A DNA stretch of 64,000 nucleotides from Elusimicrobia bacterium RIFCSPLOWO2_02_FULL_39_32 (GCA_001800135.1 MGUU01000014.1:1-64000); one strand, 5' to 3'. Shown: positions 17,604 through 26,446, numbered from the stretch's first letter. Translations and numbers: made by a program. Notes: a model not told the origin generated them from the sequence alone.

Positions 17604-18806
17604 ATGCGGATAGCTGATATCCTGTCACCCAAAAATTTAAAAAAAAAAGAAACGCCTTCTCAAAACCAAGATAAAAAAATAGAAACACCTCTTCAAGAGA
17701 CAAAAAAAGAGGAACCAACTCCTGAAAAACCCAGCCCACGGCTATTCCCAAAAGAATATGTTGAAGATCTTAAAAAAATAGTAAAAATCCCTGAAAAGCC
17801 CAAACCACAAATTCAAACACAACCCCAAATTCAAAAAAAAGTTGCTTCAAAAAAAGCAAAAGAGATTTATTCTGCTCTGATTAATTGCACGGAAAAACTA
17901 GTTAAGCAAATCTTGGATCAAAACCATGCATTGCCAAAAATTGAAGAGATAGATAACATTATCACATTAAGCATGGAGAATTTGGAAATTGAACCAGAAA
18001 AACTTTTAATTTTTTTTGAACGATCCACTTTAGAAAATTATATTATTGCTCATATTGCCAATGTCACGATCCTTTCCATTGCAACCAGTCAAGAACTTGG
18101 ATGGAGCAAGGACAGGCAATATACTGTGGCTTTAGGAGCCTGGCTGCATGATACGGGACTAATCCTACATAAAGATCTTTATTCTAGAAATGAGGAATTG
18201 AGCGCTGAAGAAAAAAAATCTTTGCAAGATTTTCCTTTAATGAGTTTAAGTATCCTTAAAGGATTTTTAGATAAGCTCTCTATTGAAAGACGCGCTATTA
18301 TAAAAAATATTATTCTTCAGACTCAGGAAAAAAATTTAGGAGAAGGGTATCCTTTCCAACTTGTGAAATCTCAAATCTCAAAAGAAGCGCAATTAGTAAG
18401 ATTGTGCGATATTTACGAGGCGATTACCCATCCAAGACCCTATAGAGACAGGGAACTTCCCAATCGCGCTTTAAGAGACATGGGTACTCTTTCCGGAGAA
18501 ACGTTTGATGGGGAACTGATCAAAGCTTTATGGGGAGCCTTAACCCTTTTTCCGCCCGGAACTTACATGGAATTAAACACAGGAGAAATCGCTCAAGTGA
18601 TTGGCCTAAACAAAAAAAGTCCCACTCAACCTGTTGTAAAAGTTATAATATCTGCGGATGGGAAAACAGTCAAAGAAAATAAAACGATTGACCTTTCCAG
18701 ACAAAATGAATTTAAAATTAAAAAAGCAATAGATGAGTGTCACCTGAAAACAGGTGACATAAAACTTGCCTTAAAGATAAAGGCGCAAAAGTGGTGGTTA
18801 AAATGA
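17604..18806 (+). CDS. Degenerate HD-GYP-like protein
   Basis: Residues 1-90 are a Lys/Pro/Glu/Gln-rich, probably unfolded leader. The rest resembles an HD-GYP domain: WLHDTGLILHKDLYSRNEELSAEE, then FPLMSLSILKGF, GEGYPFQLVKSQIS, and LCDIYEAITHPRPYRDRE. HD-GYP enzymes hydrolyse cyclic di-GMP, but several metal ligands look altered here: the H-P after the GYP lead-in is F-P, and the expected H-H-E is TQE. The HD pair itself is kept. It may bind rather than cleave a ligand, or use a changed metal site. It starts a run of envelope genes (ATGA overlap with the next). Confidence 0.72.
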   Translation: MRIADILSPKNLKKKETPSQNQDKKIETPLQETKKEEPTPEKPSPRLFPKEYVEDLKKIVKIPEKPKPQIQTQPQIQKKVASKKAKEIYSALINCTEKLVKQILDQNHALPKIEEIDNIITLSMENLEIEPEKLLIFFERSTLENYIIAHIANVTILSIATSQELGWSKDRQYTVALGAWLHDTGLILHKDLYSRNEELSAEEKKSLQDFPLMSLSILKGFLDKLSIERRAIIKNIILQTQEKNLGEGYPFQLVKSQISKEAQLVRLCDIYEAITHPRPYRDRELPNRALRDMGTLSGETFDGELIKALWGALTLFPPGTYMELNTGEIAQVIGLNKKSPTQPVVKVIISADGKTVKENKTIDLSRQNEFKIKKAIDECHLKTGDIKLALKIKAQKWWLK

Positions 18807-19303
18807 AAAAAATTTTAAGTTCGGACCTTTTAGATCAACTCCTGGGCCAACTGCTTGGGGACCCGTTCTTTTTAGTCGGGGTTGGGTTATTTGCTTTAGC
18901 CCTGATCGCTCTTATCCTAATTTTAAGAACCCTGCAAAAAAAATCTTTGTCAGAAGTTATCATTGAAGAAGAAAACCCTAAAGACAAACAAAAACCTATT
19001 CTAAAAAAAGAACAGACCAAAGATGCAGTTTACCGTACGCTAGACAATGACAAGCTGGTTTTGGAAGTTTTTTCTAAAAGATTAGGCCAAATTGAAGAAA
19101 CTCTTCAGAGTATCTCTGATCAACTCAATAAACTTAAAAAACAAGAAAGCCAAAACACGGTTTTAGAAGAACTAAAAACAAATCTGGAAAATTTAAAAAA
19201 TATCCCGGCCCAAGACAACATGACCAGAGGAGAAATTTTAGATATTTCCACTAAAATAGATAAAATTTATCAGGTCATGGTTTCCTTATCCCAATCTGAA
19301 TAA
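18803..19303 (+). CDS. Single-pass membrane protein with coiled coil
   Basis: I use the ATG at 18803, which overlaps the upstream stop (ATGA), rather than GTG 18791. One membrane helix (PFFLVGVGLFALALIALILIL, about residues 20-40) is followed by about 120 polar residues with heptad-like Leu/Ile spacing, for instance IEETLQSISDQLNKLKKQE. No family is recognised. Its place between the HD-GYP-like gene and the CBM48 gene suggests that the three work together at the inner membrane. Confidence 0.65.
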   Translation: MKKILSSDLLDQLLGQLLGDPFFLVGVGLFALALIALILILRTLQKKSLSEVIIEEENPKDKQKPILKKEQTKDAVYRTLDNDKLVLEVFSKRLGQIEETLQSISDQLNKLKKQESQNTVLEELKTNLENLKNIPAQDNMTRGEILDISTKIDKIYQVMVSLSQSE

Positions 19304-19310
19304 GAGCCTA

Positions 19311-19901
19311 ATGAACAGAAACTTTTTACTCTTTTTATTGATCTTTATTCTTTTTATTTTAGGAGGATCTTTTATTCTGATTTGGGATAGAATCAACTAT
19401 GCTGCAGAATCTCTTTTAACTGTGGCCCGGGAAGATCATTCTGGAAAAAAAGAAACTCAACTCATTGCTCCTAGTGCAGACTCTCCTCAAGTTGAAGTTG
19501 CAGCGCCTTCCAATATAGAAAATTCAACTTTAACCTTAATTCCTGAAAAAGAGGTTAAAGAAATTACAAAAACAGAACTTCCTGCCGAACCTGCTGTTGA
19601 AAAACCCCAAGTCCCTGATCAAGAAATTTCTGGCCCGCCTAAAAAAGTATTATTCCAATATACGGATGCCTTTGCCACTCGGGTAACCATTGTGGGAGAC
19701 TTTAATAACTGGAGCCCGCAACTAATGAAAAAAAACAAAAAAAATAATTGGATTATAACCATGAAACTAAAACCGGGTGAATATGTCTATAACTTTATTG
19801 TGGATGGCAAAATGATCAGAGATCCTTTTAATAAGAGATCTAAAAATGCCGGTCAAAATGTTCCCAGTTCTGTTCTTAAATTAAAACCTAGCAAACTTTG
19901 A
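19311..19901 (+). CDS. Membrane-anchored protein with CBM48/AMPK-beta glycogen-binding domain
   Basis: The N-terminus is one hydrophobic helix (NFLLFLLIFILFILGGSFIL), followed by a Pro/Glu-rich spacer to about residue 105. The last 85 residues are an early-set/CBM48 domain: VLFQYTDAFATRVTIVGDFNNWSP, WIITMKLKPGEYVYNFIVDGK and DPFNKRS. CBM48 domains bind glycogen or other alpha-glucans, usually inside enzymes. Here no catalytic part is present. It follows the coiled-coil gene by 8 bases. It could tether an alpha-glucan or an enzyme to the membrane; this is inference. Confidence 0.8.
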   Translation: MNRNFLLFLLIFILFILGGSFILIWDRINYAAESLLTVAREDHSGKKETQLIAPSADSPQVEVAAPSNIENSTLTLIPEKEVKEITKTELPAEPAVEKPQVPDQEISGPPKKVLFQYTDAFATRVTIVGDFNNWSPQLMKKNKKNNWIITMKLKPGEYVYNFIVDGKMIRDPFNKRSKNAGQNVPSSVLKLKPSKL

Positions 19902-19930
19902 AAACTCCCCAAAGTTTTACACCTTTTTTT
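19893..19930 (+). terminator. Intrinsic terminator after the CBM48 gene
   Basis: AAACTTTG (19893-19900) pairs with CAAAGTTT (19910-19917), 8 bp with a 9-base loop, overlapping the stop codon. A T7 run follows at 19924-19930, a little farther away than usual. Confidence 0.45.
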
Positions 19931-19947
19931 ATTCTTAAACCAAAACC

Positions 19948-20934
19948 ATGAAAAGCGCCATTAAAATTTTTATTTCCTTTCTTGTTTCTTTGGTTTGCCT
20001 TTATTTTGCGACTTGCAACGTGCATTGGGGAGAACTTAAAGCGATCATTGCAAACGTAAAACTCTTTCCCTTATTTATTACCTTCCTGGCAATGATCTTA
20101 GGCTTTTGGTTAAGAGCGGTCCGCTGGCAAATTTTATTGCAACCCTTTCAGCCTGTTCCTCAATTTCCTCTTTTCCGCTGGCAAATTGGATCATTGCTGA
20201 TCAACAACCTGCTCCCTCTAAGGATGGGGGAATTAGGCCGAGCCTACTGGGCGGGTCACAAAACGACGATTTCCAAAAGCACAGTTTTTGCAACTATCGT
20301 AATAGAACGCATTTTAGATCTAGCGACTATTGCCTTAATCGCAGTTATTTTTTTACTTCTCACAGGGTTAGTTGAGATAAATTCTATCTTTACTCTTAAA
20401 AATGGGATTTTAATTGCGCTGATTGGATGTGGAACTTTGGCAGTAGTTAAATTTTATATTTCTAAAATTTCAAAAGAAGAACTTTTAAATAAATTAAAAT
20501 CCTTTCTTCCTCATAAAATTCATTCAATTTTTGAAAAATTTCTTCATGGACTTAGGGTTATTAAAGACAAAAAAGAATTTTCTAAAGTCTCCCTGATTTC
20601 TCCAATCATCTGGTCTGTTGACATTACTATTATTCTGATTGTTTCTTATGCGTTGAATTTAAATATTAGTTGGTTGGAATCCGGCATAGTTTTGGTTGGA
20701 CTTCTCTTAGGAGTCATGATTCCGGCAGCTCCCGGAGCAGCTGGAACTTATGAAGCAGGGGGTGTGGCTGCGCTTACTCTTTTAGGCGTTGGAAAAACTT
20801 TAGCGCTTTCTTTTATTTTGCTGCTTCATTCCTTTCAATATGTTGTTGTTTTAATTTTAGGCATCCCCATATTGATCATGGAAGGATTTAATCCAAAAAC
20901 CATTTTTCAAAGCATGAGAAACCAAGGAGACTAG
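19948..20934 (+). CDS. UPF0104/LPG-synthase-type membrane protein (flippase-like)
   Basis: The 328-residue protein has about 8 membrane helices and the family pattern NNLLPLRMGELGRAYWAGHK, then ERILDLATIALI, and near the end PAAPGAAGTYEAGGVAALTLLG. This is the lysylphosphatidylglycerol-synthase transmembrane family (also AglD/YbhN). Members move or modify lipids and are often found beside glycosyltransferases. The catalytic LPG synthase domain is absent. It precedes the ExeA-like ATPase by 4 bases. Confidence 0.88.
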   Translation: MKSAIKIFISFLVSLVCLYFATCNVHWGELKAIIANVKLFPLFITFLAMILGFWLRAVRWQILLQPFQPVPQFPLFRWQIGSLLINNLLPLRMGELGRAYWAGHKTTISKSTVFATIVIERILDLATIALIAVIFLLLTGLVEINSIFTLKNGILIALIGCGTLAVVKFYISKISKEELLNKLKSFLPHKIHSIFEKFLHGLRVIKDKKEFSKVSLISPIIWSVDITIILIVSYALNLNISWLESGIVLVGLLLGVMIPAAPGAAGTYEAGGVAALTLLGVGKTLALSFILLLHSFQYVVVLILGIPILIMEGFNPKTIFQSMRNQGD

Positions 20935-20938
20935 AAAG

Positions 20939-21739
20939 ATGTATCTATCTTATTGGAAACTGAATGAAAAACCTTTTGAAAACAGTCCAGATCCTAAATT
21001 TCTCTATTATTCTCCTCAACATGAAGAAGGCCTTGCCCGTTTAATTTATGTAGTTAGAGAAGGAAAAGGGGCAGGTCTTTTAACCGGCACCTATGGCTGC
21101 GGAAAAACTCTCCTTGGGAATGCCCTCTATCAGGAACTAGAAAAAGATATTTATCGTGTGGCTTTTTTAACGAACCCGCGCTTAGATTCTGTGGAGATGT
21201 TACGGATGATCATTCATTTTTTAGGCGGCACGAATATACCTCAAAGGAAGTCAGACATCTTGATTAGTTTAGAAGAAATTCTAAAATCTAACCTAAGAGA
21301 CGGCAAAAAAACCGTGATTGTGATTGACGAGGCTCATGCTATAGAGGAAAATTCTGTTTTTGAAGAAATTCGTCTTTTGCTTAATTTTCAAATAGAAAAT
21401 CGTTTTTTGCTGACCTTGCTTATTTTAGGACAGCCCGAACTTAAAAATAAGATAGATTCTATTAAACAGCTTACTCAAAGAATCGCAATGCGCTATCACC
21501 TGGAATCTTTAAATCAGGAAGAAACATCCAGCTATATAAAACACCGCTTAAAAATAGCTGGCAATGATGGAGACATTTTTGAAGACCAGACGTTCAACCT
21601 TATTTATGAAAGAAGCGGAGGAATTCCCAGAAGAATAAACCAGATTTGTGATATTGGACTTCTTACAGGCATGACTCATCAATTGCAAAAAATTAACGTA
21701 AATATTATGAAAGAAGCGATCGAAACCCTAGAAAGATAA
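20939..21739 (+). CDS. ExeA-family AAA ATPase
   Basis: It starts with MYLSYWKLNEKPFENSPDPKF, the standard ExeA lead (Y-x-x-W/F-x-L-x-x-x-P-F). Walker A follows (GTYGCGKTLL, about residue 45), then Walker B (VIVIDEAHA) and LLILGQPELK. ExeA proteins power type II secretion assembly, and relatives accompany exopolysaccharide/exosortase loci. It lacks the peptidoglycan-binding domain of Aeromonas ExeA (266 residues). AAGGAGA lies 8 bases before the ATG. The neighbouring glycan genes favour a role in polymer export, but this is inference. Confidence 0.9.
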   Translation: MYLSYWKLNEKPFENSPDPKFLYYSPQHEEGLARLIYVVREGKGAGLLTGTYGCGKTLLGNALYQELEKDIYRVAFLTNPRLDSVEMLRMIIHFLGGTNIPQRKSDILISLEEILKSNLRDGKKTVIVIDEAHAIEENSVFEEIRLLLNFQIENRFLLTLLILGQPELKNKIDSIKQLTQRIAMRYHLESLNQEETSSYIKHRLKIAGNDGDIFEDQTFNLIYERSGGIPRRINQICDIGLLTGMTHQLQKINVNIMKEAIETLER

Positions 21740-21783
21740 TTCAGCGCGCCAAAATATTTTACTTTAAGGGAGAAAATAGAAAT

Positions 21784-22599
21784 ATGAAAACAAAACTTCA
21801 GCAATCTATTATTATTATCTCATCCATTTTATTAACCCAGCCAACTCTTTTTGCTAAAATTTCCATTCTTTCACCATGGAGTTTGCAAGATCGTACCTCT
21901 ACAGAGAAAGGAAAATTTGATCAATCTGTAAAAATTCAGCCGGGGGTAAACGGCGTATCCCCTTCCGGGGGAGATGTGGATACCACTTTTGAAAGCTTCC
22001 CCTATGAACTTTCTTACGGACTTCTGGATAAAATGGAAATTGGCGCTGGATGGGGTGTAGCTAATGTGGACAGGAGAAATAAAAGCGCTCAATTTGGTCT
22101 AACAGATCTCATGATTGCTGCTCGCTATCGTTTTTTTGATGCAAATAGGATAGAACGGATGCCTGGCCTAGACATAGAAGCAGGGCTTTCTCTCCCTACA
22201 GCCAGCTTTGAAAAGGGTCTGGGCACAGGAGGTTTAGGAATTTTATTTGGCTGTGGGTTAGTTCTTCCTCTAGATCCTGTAAAAGCGCACTTTGGTTTAG
22301 GCTATAGATTCAATACAGAAAATTCTGATGATGTGCAAGTGGGCAGTATCTTTTCTTATGTTGCAGGCATTACCATTCCATGGAAAGAAACTCTATCCTT
22401 AACTGGAGAACTTAAAGGTTTTAACCATTCGCGTAATAAAAAATCCGGAACAAAAACTGGACCCACTCCGGATGAACTCTACCTATCTCCAGGCTCTATT
22501 TGGAAAATAAATGAACGCTTTCAAATGGCAGGAACTGTTCTCATTGGGCTTACAGCGCATAGTTCAGATATAGGATTTAACCTAGAGCTCCAATTTTAA
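21784..22599 (+). CDS. Putative outer-membrane beta-barrel protein
   Basis: The signal peptide is clear (MKTKLQQSIIIISSILLTQPTLFA). The rest alternates hydrophobic and polar residues in short strands, for instance VQVGSIFSYVAGITIPW, and ends in NLELQF. A terminal Phe is the mark of BamA-assembled barrels. The pattern of FESFPYELSYGLLDKMEIGAG resembles the MetA-of-phenol-degradation/transporter barrel group. The function is unknown. It has a good RBS (AAGGGAGA) and is followed 2 bases later by argF, which is not functionally related. Confidence 0.7.
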   Translation: MKTKLQQSIIIISSILLTQPTLFAKISILSPWSLQDRTSTEKGKFDQSVKIQPGVNGVSPSGGDVDTTFESFPYELSYGLLDKMEIGAGWGVANVDRRNKSAQFGLTDLMIAARYRFFDANRIERMPGLDIEAGLSLPTASFEKGLGTGGLGILFGCGLVLPLDPVKAHFGLGYRFNTENSDDVQVGSIFSYVAGITIPWKETLSLTGELKGFNHSRNKKSGTKTGPTPDELYLSPGSIWKINERFQMAGTVLIGLTAHSSDIGFNLELQF

Positions 22600-22601
22600 T
22601 T

Positions 22602-23543
22602 ATGAATAAAAATTTTATTTCTTTAGCGGATTTTTCAAAAGAAGAGATTTTCAATATTCTTCTTGAGGCAAAAAAATTAAAAAATGATAAAAAAAATCTT
22701 GATACTGCTAAATTGCTTCAAGGCAAAACTCTAGCTTTAATTCTTCAAAAACCTTCCACTCGAACATTAGTTTCTTTTGCAGCTGGCATGGTGCAGTTAG
22801 GGGGGAATCCTCTTATTCTAAATCCACAGGATCTGCAGTTAAAAAGAGGCGAAACCCTTACAGACACGGCAAAAATACTCTCTTTTTATGTGGATGCTAT
22901 TATGATTCGGGCCAACAAACATGAAGAAGTAGAAGAGCTAGCCAAATATGCTGCTATCCCAGTGATCAATGGTCTTACGGATAAAGAACATCCCTGTCAG
23001 GTATTAAGCGATATTTTCACGATCCTTGAACAAAAAAAAATAAACTCGCCAGAAGATCTAAAACAAATAAAAATCAGCTATGTGGGAGATGGAAATAATA
23101 TTTCTCATTCTTTAATTTTAGCCGCGGCAATTCTAGGAATGGAAATTGTGGTCTCTTCCCCAAAAAATTATGTTGTAGAAAAAGAATTTGTGCAAAAAGG
23201 GTTGGAGCTTGGCAGAGAAAGCGGGGCTAAGATTTCCTTAATTACAGATCCCATGGCCGCGGTTGGAAATTCAGATATAATTTATACGGATGTTTGGGCT
23301 TCCATGGGCAAAGAAGAGGAAAGAGAACATAGAAAACAGATTTTTAAGCCTTATCAAGTCAATGTTGCGCTGCTCGCTTTTGCTAAACCTCAAGTTCTAG
23401 TGATGCACTGTCTGCCAGCGCACAGAGGAGAAGAGATTACAGATGAGGTAATGGATGGACCAAGATCCATTATTTTTGAACAAGCTGAGAACCGTTTACA
23501 TGTGCAAAAAGCGATACTCCTCCATCTTTTAAAATCCCTTTAA
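22602..23543 (+). CDS. argF: Ornithine carbamoyltransferase
   Basis: The cytoplasmic enzyme joins carbamoyl phosphate and ornithine to make citrulline in arginine synthesis. It carries the carbamoyl phosphate loop KPSTRTL, the DKEHPCQVLSD motif, the ornithine-binding region SMGKEEE and the HCLPAHRGEEI motif that separates OTCases from aspartate carbamoyltransferases. At 313 residues it has normal length. No other arginine genes are nearby, and the ATG follows the barrel gene by 2 bases, so they share an mRNA. Confidence 0.97.
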   Translation: MNKNFISLADFSKEEIFNILLEAKKLKNDKKNLDTAKLLQGKTLALILQKPSTRTLVSFAAGMVQLGGNPLILNPQDLQLKRGETLTDTAKILSFYVDAIMIRANKHEEVEELAKYAAIPVINGLTDKEHPCQVLSDIFTILEQKKINSPEDLKQIKISYVGDGNNISHSLILAAAILGMEIVVSSPKNYVVEKEFVQKGLELGRESGAKISLITDPMAAVGNSDIIYTDVWASMGKEEEREHRKQIFKPYQVNVALLAFAKPQVLVMHCLPAHRGEEITDEVMDGPRSIIFEQAENRLHVQKAILLHLLKSL

Positions 23544-23570
23544 CTCCACAAGAACCCGAAGGGCAGCATG

Positions 23571-23591
23571 CCAAGAGGCCAAGCCTCTTGG
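23571..23591. terminator. Hairpin between convergent argF and the deacetylase
   Basis: CCAAGAGGC pairs perfectly with GCCTCTTGG (9 bp) around a CAA loop, located between two convergent genes. It could serve both strands. No T-run follows on either strand, so it would be a weak or factor-assisted terminator. The small ORF at 23568 is an artefact of this hairpin. Confidence 0.5.
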
Positions 23592-23598
23592 GTATCTA

Positions 23599-24360
23599 TT
23601 AATTCTTATATTTCTTCCTTAATTCTTTTTGATAGCGCATCCATTTTGGATACCATGGCTGCAATTTTTTCCAAAAACCAAAAAGCGAGGTGGAAGGAAA
23701 AATTTGTATTCTCATTAATTGAAATAGATCCTGTTTTTGTTCCATGGCTCCTTCATCTCCTGCAAAACCGCAAATAAAACCAGCCTCTTTTACCAACTCT
23801 TTTGCTAAAGGATTTAACCTAGAATAGGGATAACAAAAAGAAATATCCAGCCTTGAAGTTATCTCTTCTATTTTCTTTTTCGAAATTTCTAACTCCTTTT
23901 TTATTAATACTTCGTCTGCTTGGCTAAGATCTAAGTGGCTGGCAGTATGCGAGCCAAACTGAATCCCCTTAAAACTCATCTCCTCAATTTCATTAAAATT
24001 TAATAAGGAGAGAGAACCGGAATCCCAAAAGTTTTTCAGCCCAATATTATGAGTTACTAAAAATATGGTTGCCGGATAAGAAAATCTCTTTAAAATTGGA
24101 AAAGCATAAAGGTAATTATCTTTATAACCATCGTCAAAAGTAATGCATACAGCCTTCTTTGGAGGAAGTTTTCTATCCTCTAAAATTGCTGTTAAATTCT
24201 GAACCGTAATAGGTTGATACCCAAAAACTTTCAATAACAACATCTGCTTGGAAAACTGTTCAGGAGTCACGCAAAGAGAAGGAGAGTCTTGCCCTCTTTC
24301 TCTAACCGGGCAAACCCGATGATAACAAAGAATTGGGATCCAAATAGAATCTATCGTCAT
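23599..24360 (-). CDS. Polysaccharide deacetylase (NodB family)
   Basis: It begins IPILCYHRVCP and has the NodB domain: FDDGYKDNY (catalytic Asp-Asp pair), SHTASHLDL (H-x-x-x-H) and CYPYSRLN. Enzymes of this family remove acetyl groups from sugars of cell-surface polymers. No signal peptide is visible. It lies 16 bases downstream of a glycosyltransferase and is the last gene of the hisG transcript, suggesting a glycan role for the pair. Confidence 0.88.
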   Translation of the reverse strand: MTIDSIWIPILCYHRVCPVRERGQDSPSLCVTPEQFSKQMLLLKVFGYQPITVQNLTAILEDRKLPPKKAVCITFDDGYKDNYLYAFPILKRFSYPATIFLVTHNIGLKNFWDSGSLSLLNFNEIEEMSFKGIQFGSHTASHLDLSQADEVLIKKELEISKKKIEEITSRLDISFCYPYSRLNPLAKELVKEAGFICGFAGDEGAMEQKQDLFQLMRIQIFPSTSLFGFWKKLQPWYPKWMRYQKELRKKYKN

Positions 24361-24376
24361 TTTTCTTTTATTTCGA

Positions 24377-25468
24377 TCATTCCCACCTGTTTAGGTTTAT
24401 ACACTCTTGGTAAATTTTTTCGACTTTTAAAGCGATTTTTTTAGAATCAAAATCTTCTAAAATTTTAGACCTGCTCCACTCACCTATTGAATTCCTCAAA
24501 TCTTTATTCTTTAAAATTTCTAAAATTTCCTGAGTTAAACAATTCTTTTTTAAAAAAAGATTCCATTCCCCGCAATCTCCAAAATTAGAATCAAAAGCAA
24601 GTTCAAACGTCTCCTTACTTACAATTCCAGGGCTAGAAGATTCTCCAATCGAGACCACAGCCTTTCCGCACGACATGGCCTCCAATGCCACTCTGCCAGA
24701 GCCAATCACAAGTTCTGCTTCCTGATACAAAGGCAGAAGATTTTGTTGAATTTTAAGAAGTTGCGCAGCTTCACGGTTTAAACTTTCATTAAGGTTCCGG
24801 ATTAATTCTAAATCGCCAGGATCAGGTGAAAGAGCGGCTATTTTAAAAATAACCTGATCCATTTCTTTGCCAATTTTAGGATAAACTTCTCTTAATAAAT
24901 AGCGAATTACATTCCCTTTTTGTCCGCTAAACCTCCCTACAAATAGAACCATTAACTGTTTATTTTCTCTTGGAGCTGCTGAAAAAAATGTTTGGGTCTC
25001 AATCCCATTTGGAATCATGGATATAGTTTGAGATTTTCTTTTAAGTTCCCCAACCAAATACCGCTCAAGATATGGACAGATAGCAATAGTTTTATCCCCA
25101 AGGCAAGGAAGTACACGGGCCGCAAAATGGTTGCGCCAGCGTCCATGGATTGAAACCAACATGGGGAACTCTTTTGGTTTTGCAAAAAAGCTAGCTAAAT
25201 TGGCTGCGCGAGAATGGGAGTGAATCAGCTCAATATTCTCTTCCTTAATAATTTTTTTTAGGGCGATAATATTCTTTATTCTTCCAAAAGTGGTGTGATT
25301 ATCTGTATGAAGAGGAAGGGGGTAAAACTTAAAATCACAAGGCGCATTTATTTTTTCCGATACAAAAATAATTTCATGCCCTTGTGCTTTAAGAGCTCTG
25401 GCTAAAGTAAGAGCATAGGTTTCAGCTCCGGTAAGCTCAATTTGAGATAGGACAAAGAGCAATTTCAT
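24377..25468 (-). CDS. GT4-family glycosyltransferase
   Basis: The protein (363 residues) has the GT-B pattern: an N-terminal MKLLFVLSQIELTGAETYAL with the donor-side glycine loop, IELIHSHSRAAN, the interdomain SMIPNGIE, and the C-terminal VLFVGRFSGQKGN and GRVALEAMSCGKAVVS. It transfers a sugar from a nucleotide donor with retention. No secretion signal; it would work on the inner face of the membrane. It is transcribed with hisG (54 bases) and the deacetylase (16 bases). Confidence 0.88.
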   Translation of the reverse strand: MKLLFVLSQIELTGAETYALTLARALKAQGHEIIFVSEKINAPCDFKFYPLPLHTDNHTTFGRIKNIIALKKIIKEENIELIHSHSRAANLASFFAKPKEFPMLVSIHGRWRNHFAARVLPCLGDKTIAICPYLERYLVGELKRKSQTISMIPNGIETQTFFSAAPRENKQLMVLFVGRFSGQKGNVIRYLLREVYPKIGKEMDQVIFKIAALSPDPGDLELIRNLNESLNREAAQLLKIQQNLLPLYQEAELVIGSGRVALEAMSCGKAVVSIGESSSPGIVSKETFELAFDSNFGDCGEWNLFLKKNCLTQEILEILKNKDLRNSIGEWSRSKILEDFDSKKIALKVEKIYQECINLNRWE

Positions 25469-25522
25469 GATGAATGGATGATTTCTAGTTCTTGTTCTAA
25501 CAGGTCAAAAAGCCTTAAGGTG

Positions 25523-26395
25523 TCAATAAATAAGTTTATTCAAAGGATATTCGATAATCCCTTCGGCTCCTTGGCGTTTAAGATCAGGTATGATTTTTTT
25601 AACTTTTTTTTCTTCCAAGATTACTTCTATGGCCATCCAACCGGGAACTGTTAAACGGGAAATCGTTGGTTTTTTAAGGGCTGGGATCACTGCCATGATT
25701 TTAGAAAGATTTTTTTCTTCCAGATTCATTTTCAAACCTACCATGCCTTCAGCAGCCAAAGCGCCTTTTAAAAGAATAGCGATATTTTCAATCTTATTCT
25801 TTTTCCAAGGATTTTTTAAAGATTTTTCATTGGCAATAAAACGCGTGCTGGAGGACATAAGTTCCGCGACAATCCTCAATTTATTTGCTCTTAAGCTAGA
25901 CCCTGTTTCTGTTAACTCAACTATTGCATCCACCAGAGTTCCTGCTTTTGCTTCTGTGGCTCCCCAGGAAAATTCTACCTCAGCTTTAATTTTATTTTTC
26001 TTTAAATAATCTTTTACTAAATTAACAGCTTCTGTGGCGATCCTTTTGCCATTTAAATCTTTCAGGCTCTTTATTGGGGATGCCTCAGGCACAGCTAAAA
26101 CCCAACGCACTGGTCTAAAACCAGATTTTGCGTACATCAGCTCACAAACCTCTTTCACTTTTGCTCTAGTCTCTAAAATCCAGTCTTTGCCGGTCAAGCC
26201 GGCATCAAAAGTGCCGTCTTCCACATATTTAGCCATTTCCTGAGAACGAACCATCATCAGTTCCAATTCATCATCATCTGTGCCAGGGAAATAAGAACGG
26301 TCAGAAGGAAAAATTCTAATGCCTGCTTTTCGAAAAAGTTCAATGGTGGATTCCTGCAAACTTCCTTTGGGGATACCTAATTTTAATTTGTCCAT
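25523..26395 (-). CDS. hisG: ATP phosphoribosyltransferase, long form
   Basis: HisG catalyses the first step of histidine synthesis, joining ATP and PRPP. The N-terminus [21 protein letters not shown] and the LTGKDWI region are typical, and the [21 protein letters not shown] segment holds the PRPP loop (E-x-x-x-T-G-x-S). At 290 residues it includes the C-terminal ACT-like feedback domain. This long form works without HisZ. The likely promoter (-10 TAATAT) ends 9 bases before the ATG and there is no SD, so the mRNA may be leaderless. Confidence 0.95.
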   Translation of the reverse strand: MDKLKLGIPKGSLQESTIELFRKAGIRIFPSDRSYFPGTDDDELELMMVRSQEMAKYVEDGTFDAGLTGKDWILETRAKVKEVCELMYAKSGFRPVRWVLAVPEASPIKSLKDLNGKRIATEAVNLVKDYLKKNKIKAEVEFSWGATEAKAGTLVDAIVELTETGSSLRANKLRIVAELMSSSTRFIANEKSLKNPWKKNKIENIAILLKGALAAEGMVGLKMNLEEKNLSKIMAVIPALKKPTISRLTVPGWMAIEVILEEKKVKKIIPDLKRQGAEGIIEYPLNKLIY

Positions 26396-26404
26396 AATTT
26401 ATAA

Positions 26405-26433
26405 ATATTACAAATCCGTTTTAAGAATGTCAA
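26405..26433 (-). promoter_or_regulatory. hisG promoter, close to leaderless
   Basis: Read on the minus strand, TTGACA (26433-26428) is followed by 17 bases and TAATAT (26410-26405). This is a near-consensus sigma-70 promoter. The ATG of hisG (26395) lies 9 bases after the -10 box, so transcription would start about 3 bases before it. Confidence 0.6.
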
Positions 26434-26440
26434 TTTTTTG

Positions 26441-26446
26441 TATAAT
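26441..26446 (+). promoter_or_regulatory. Possible -10 box for typA
   Basis: TATAAT lies about 100 bases before the typA ATG. The best -35 candidate (TTTTAA, 16 bases upstream) is weak. The site overlaps the hisG promoter on the other strand, so the two may compete. Confidence 0.35.

Noticed and set aside
20106-20375. 89-aa + strand ORF
   Set aside because: Out-of-frame shadow inside the UPF0104 membrane protein gene.
23568-23777. Small + strand ORF (69 aa)
   Set aside because: It lies in the terminator hairpin and opposite the deacetylase coding frame; no SD, no family resemblance.
25590-26009. 139-aa + strand ORF
   Set aside because: Antisense shadow of hisG, whose motifs are clear on the minus strand.
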